Positions 4,910 through 6,214 of a stretch of DNA of 6,214 nt are shown here, in pieces. The DNA lies in contig DASSZD010000189.1 in assembly GCA_035702985.1 (NCBI GenBank), forward strand, positions 1 to 6,214, read 5' to 3'. Numbering within the stretch: the first letter of the stretch is position 1; each line of letters begins with the position of its first letter. Both the position numbers and the translations under genes were made by a program. The notes under the pieces are model-generated. The model saw only the letters and a list, made by a program, of their open reading frames with translations. It searched no databases and was not told where the DNA came from. The DNA is from JAKAXG01 sp035702985. Its GTDB lineage: Bacteria; Actinomycetota; Acidimicrobiia; Acidimicrobiales; Palsa-688.

Positions 4910-5773
4910 ATGCCGGGGTTTCTCGAGTGCGTGATCAACGTGAGCGAGGGCCGCGACGCCGACCGCCTGGCGGGACTGGCCCGGGCCGCCGGGGCGACCC
5001 TCCTCGACGTGCACACCGACGCCGACCACCACCGCTCGGTGCTGACCCTGTGCGGCCCCCATCCCCCCGGTTCCGGGCCGTCGGTGCAAGACGCCGCCCG
5101 GGCCGTGGCCCGCCAGGCGGTGGCGGCCATCGACCTGGGGCGTCATTCGGGCGCCCATCCCCGCTTCGGCGCCGTCGACGTGGTGCCGTGGGTGGCCCTG
5201 TCGGGATGGCCGCTGCAGCCGGGGGATCTCGCCGTCGCCACCGGGGCCCGGGACGCCTTCGCCCGCTGGGCCGGCCGGGAGCTCGGCCTGCCCGCATTCC
5301 TGTACGGGCCGGAGCGGTCCCTGCCCGACGTCCGCCGGGGGGCGTGGCGATCACTGGAACCCGACGAGGGGCCGCCCCGCCCCCACCCCACCGCCGGTGC
5401 GGTGGCCGTCGGCGCCCGGCCGGCGCTGGTCGCGTACAACCTGTGGCTGGCCGAGGCCGACCTGGACCGGGCCCGCCGGGTGGCGGCCGGGCTGCGGGGC
5501 CCGCAGCTGCGCACGCTCGGCATCCCGGTCGGGTCCGCGGTCCAGGTGTCGTGCAACCTCATCGACCCGTGGCAGCTCGGCCCCGGCGCGGTGTACGACG
5601 CGGTGGCGGCCCGGGTGGAGGTGGGTCGGGCGGAGCTGGTGGGCCTGCTGCCCCGCTCCGTCCTCGACGCCGAACCCCGCCACCGGTGGGCGGAGCTGGG
5701 ACTGGACGGGTCGGCAACGATCGAGGCCCGCCTCGAACGGGCGGGCCTCGACGGGGGAAGCTTCGGGCTCTGA
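4910..5773 (+). CDS. ftcD: Glutamate formimidoyltransferase (FtcD N-terminal type, stand-alone)
   Basis: The 287-residue product matches the formiminotransferase domains of FtcD. The N-subdomain has ECVINVSEGRD (6-16), LLDVHTDADHHRSVLTL (31-47) and RHSGAHPRFGAVDVVPW (78-94), where His83 aligns with the catalytic His82 of mammalian FTCD. The C-subdomain contains HPTAGAVAVGARPALVAYNL (159-178), QVSCNLIDP (212-220) and AELVGLLPRSVLDA (241-254). It transfers the formimino group between formiminoglutamate and tetrahydrofolate. The cyclodeaminase domain of bifunctional FtcD is absent, as in many bacteria. No hut genes are nearby. Some such stand-alone enzymes can substitute for 5-formyltetrahydrofolate cyclo-ligase, so a folate-repair role is a real alternative. 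The ATG at 4910 gives the normal family start; an in-frame ATG at 4865 would add 15 Gly-rich residues covering the -10 box. Confidence 0.9.
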   Translation: MPGFLECVINVSEGRDADRLAGLARAAGATLLDVHTDADHHRSVLTLCGPHPPGSGPSVQDAARAVARQAVAAIDLGRHSGAHPRFGAVDVVPWVALSGWPLQPGDLAVATGARDAFARWAGRELGLPAFLYGPERSLPDVRRGAWRSLEPDEGPPRPHPTAGAVAVGARPALVAYNLWLAEADLDRARRVAAGLRGPQLRTLGIPVGSAVQVSCNLIDPWQLGPGAVYDAVAARVEVGRAELVGLLPRSVLDAEPRHRWAELGLDGSATIEARLERAGLDGGSFGL

Positions 5774-5781
5774 GAGCCGGG

Positions 5782-5866
5782 GGCTCCCGTAGCCGGACCG
5801 GGGATCGGTCGGCCGGCCGTGGGGGCCGGGCCGAGCTCGACGGGAACCGGTCGGCTACGGGGAGCC
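5782..5866 (+). terminator. Long imperfect inverted repeat after ftcD
   Basis: The 20 bases at 5782-5801 (beginning GGCTCCCGTAGCC) are complementary to those at 5847-5866 (ending GGCTACGGGGAGCC) except for one bulged base on each side. The 45-nt centre is itself palindromic in part (GGCCGGCC at 5811-5818). The repeat starts 8 bp after the formiminotransferase stop and has no T tract. It could be a terminator stem, a cruciform or the relic of a small mobile repeat. Confidence 0.5.
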
Positions 5867-5904
5867 GGTGCTGCGGCCCTGGCGGTGTCCTGGGATCGCC
5901 GTCC

Positions 5905-5931
5905 GGGCGGGTCGGGTCATCGGGGTCGGGG
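5905..5931 (+). other. G-quadruplex-type motif
   Basis: Five runs of three or four G residues (GGG at 5905, 5909 and 5914; GGGG at 5922 and 5928) lie within 27 nt on the plus strand, separated by 1, 2, 5 and 2 nt. This meets the usual G3+N1-7 rule for intramolecular quadruplexes. In GC-rich DNA such motifs also arise by chance. Confidence 0.4.
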
Positions 5932-5976
5932 CCGGCATCGTTGGCGGCCCGGACCCGGTGGTGGCCGACTTCGGGG

Positions 5977-5994
5977 CCGCTCCCGGAGGAGCGG
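5977..5994. other. Short perfect hairpin
   Basis: CCGCTCC (5977-5983) pairs with GGAGCGG (5988-5994) around the loop CGGA. It precedes the tandem repeats in the convergent gap and may add to termination in either direction. Confidence 0.4.
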
Positions 5995-6015
5995 TACGGA
6001 ATGCGGTGGGGCTGG

Positions 6016-6097
6016 GTACCCGGCGCCGGCTCGGCCGGCGGGTGTACCCGGCGCCGGCTCGGCCGGCGGGTGTACCCGGCGCCGGCTCAGCCGGCGG
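6016..6097. repeat. Three tandem 28-bp hairpin repeats at the whiB 3' end
   Basis: Two identical 28-bp units (6016-6043 and 6044-6071, each beginning GTACCCGGCGCCGG) are followed by a third that matches for 26 bases with one change (from 6072). Each unit folds on itself: GCCGGC pairs with GCCGGC around a 3-nt loop, extended by ACCC with GGGT across a 3-nt bulge. In the third unit the loop is the stop codon of the minus-strand WhiB gene. With the hairpins directly at and beyond that stop, a tandem terminator is likely. Confidence 0.75.
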
Positions 6098-6214
6098 CGG
6101 CCGTCCCGCCCCGGCGCTCGAGGGCCCGGCGGCGGCGGATCTTGCGGCGCTCCCGCTCGCTCAATCCGCCCCAGATGCCGAACTTCTCACCGTTGGCCAG
6201 GGCGTACTCCAGGC
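6087..6214 (-). CDS. WhiB-family regulator, C-terminal 41 residues (partial, WhiB2/WhmD-like)
   Basis: The frame enters from the right edge and ends at TGA (6089-6087). It reads LEYALANGEKFGIWGGLSER and then ERRKIRRRRALERRG to a Gly/Ala-rich end. LEYAL is the segment that follows the fourth cluster Cys in WhiB proteins, FGIWGG is the invariant turn, and the Arg/Lys-rich tail is the DNA-contacting end. The KFGIWGGLSERERRK wording is typical of WhiB2/WhmD, the septation and division regulator. The cluster cysteines lie outside the window. This is a second WhiB paralog, on the opposite strand from the first and differing from it at the turn (GIWGG against GVWGG). Confidence 0.88.
   Translation of the reverse strand, partial: LEYALANGEKFGIWGGLSERERRKIRRRRALERRGGTAAAG

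Larger units (their letters stand above)
5774..6015. other. Gene-free GC-rich stretch with secondary-structure motifs
   Basis: No reading frame with coding character is seen on either strand between the formiminotransferase stop and the tandem repeats. The stretch holds a small hairpin directly at the stop (GAGCC-GGG-GGCTC, 5774-5786), a long inverted repeat, a guanine-run motif and a third hairpin, each listed separately. It lies between two convergent genes, so termination is the most likely common role. Confidence 0.6.

Noticed and set aside
5774..6015. Hidden short gene in the gene-free stretch
   Set aside because: No frame combines a plausible start, a binding site and coding-type composition. 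Palindromes and G-runs account for the sequence better.
6016..6097. CRISPR array
   Set aside because: The 28-bp units are directly adjacent without spacers, number only three, and overlap a gene stop codon. They are simple tandem hairpin repeats.

Overview
This is a chromosomal window from a GC-rich actinobacterium. WhiB-type iron-sulfur regulators, seen twice here, are essentially confined to Actinomycetota and their phages. The long type-2 leuA, the TatA-like protein with a Gly-Gly hinge and the stand-alone formiminotransferase suggest Acidimicrobiia or a nearby lineage. That placement is inference, not proof.

Left part (1-1944, all minus strand): a leucine-biosynthesis unit. In transcription order it has a candidate -10 box, a 13-codon leader ORF ending in five consecutive Leu codons, a 10-bp hairpin starting at the leader stop, and a Rho-independent terminator with six U residues. 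Then comes leuA (2-isopropylmalate synthase) and, 6 nt further on, the first 24 codons of an unidentified gene. This is the layout of a ribosome-mediated transcription attenuator, and the short leader ORF is easy to miss in annotation.

Middle (1954-3648, minus strand): two tandem paralogous AIM24/DUF124-family genes. Each begins with a CX2C-X10-CX2C zinc ribbon and shares a VSDSGW linker. They are 9 nt apart and probably translationally coupled. Their function is unknown.

Centre (3649-4407): a 291-bp divergent intergenic region with promoter-like and foldable sequence, then a WhiB-family gene (80 aa, plus strand) whose GTG start is set by a strong Shine-Dalgarno sequence. A GC-rich terminator hairpin follows. 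A perfect 12-bp inverted repeat lies on the other side of the convergent gap and probably ends tatA.

Right (4408-6214): a TatA/E-like gene (minus), a stand-alone glutamate formimidoyltransferase gene (plus), a 313-bp gene-free stretch with large inverted repeats, a G-quadruplex-type motif and three tandem 28-bp hairpin repeats, and finally the C-terminus of a second, WhiB2/WhmD-like gene (minus). The stop codon of that gene is the loop of the last repeat hairpin.

Most genes are ordinary actinobacterial housekeeping or regulatory genes. The points most worth a second look are the leucine attenuator, the paired zinc-ribbon AIM24 genes, the recurrent leaderless-type starts (TANNNT 7-9 nt before the start codon) and the tandem hairpin repeat that includes a whiB stop codon.
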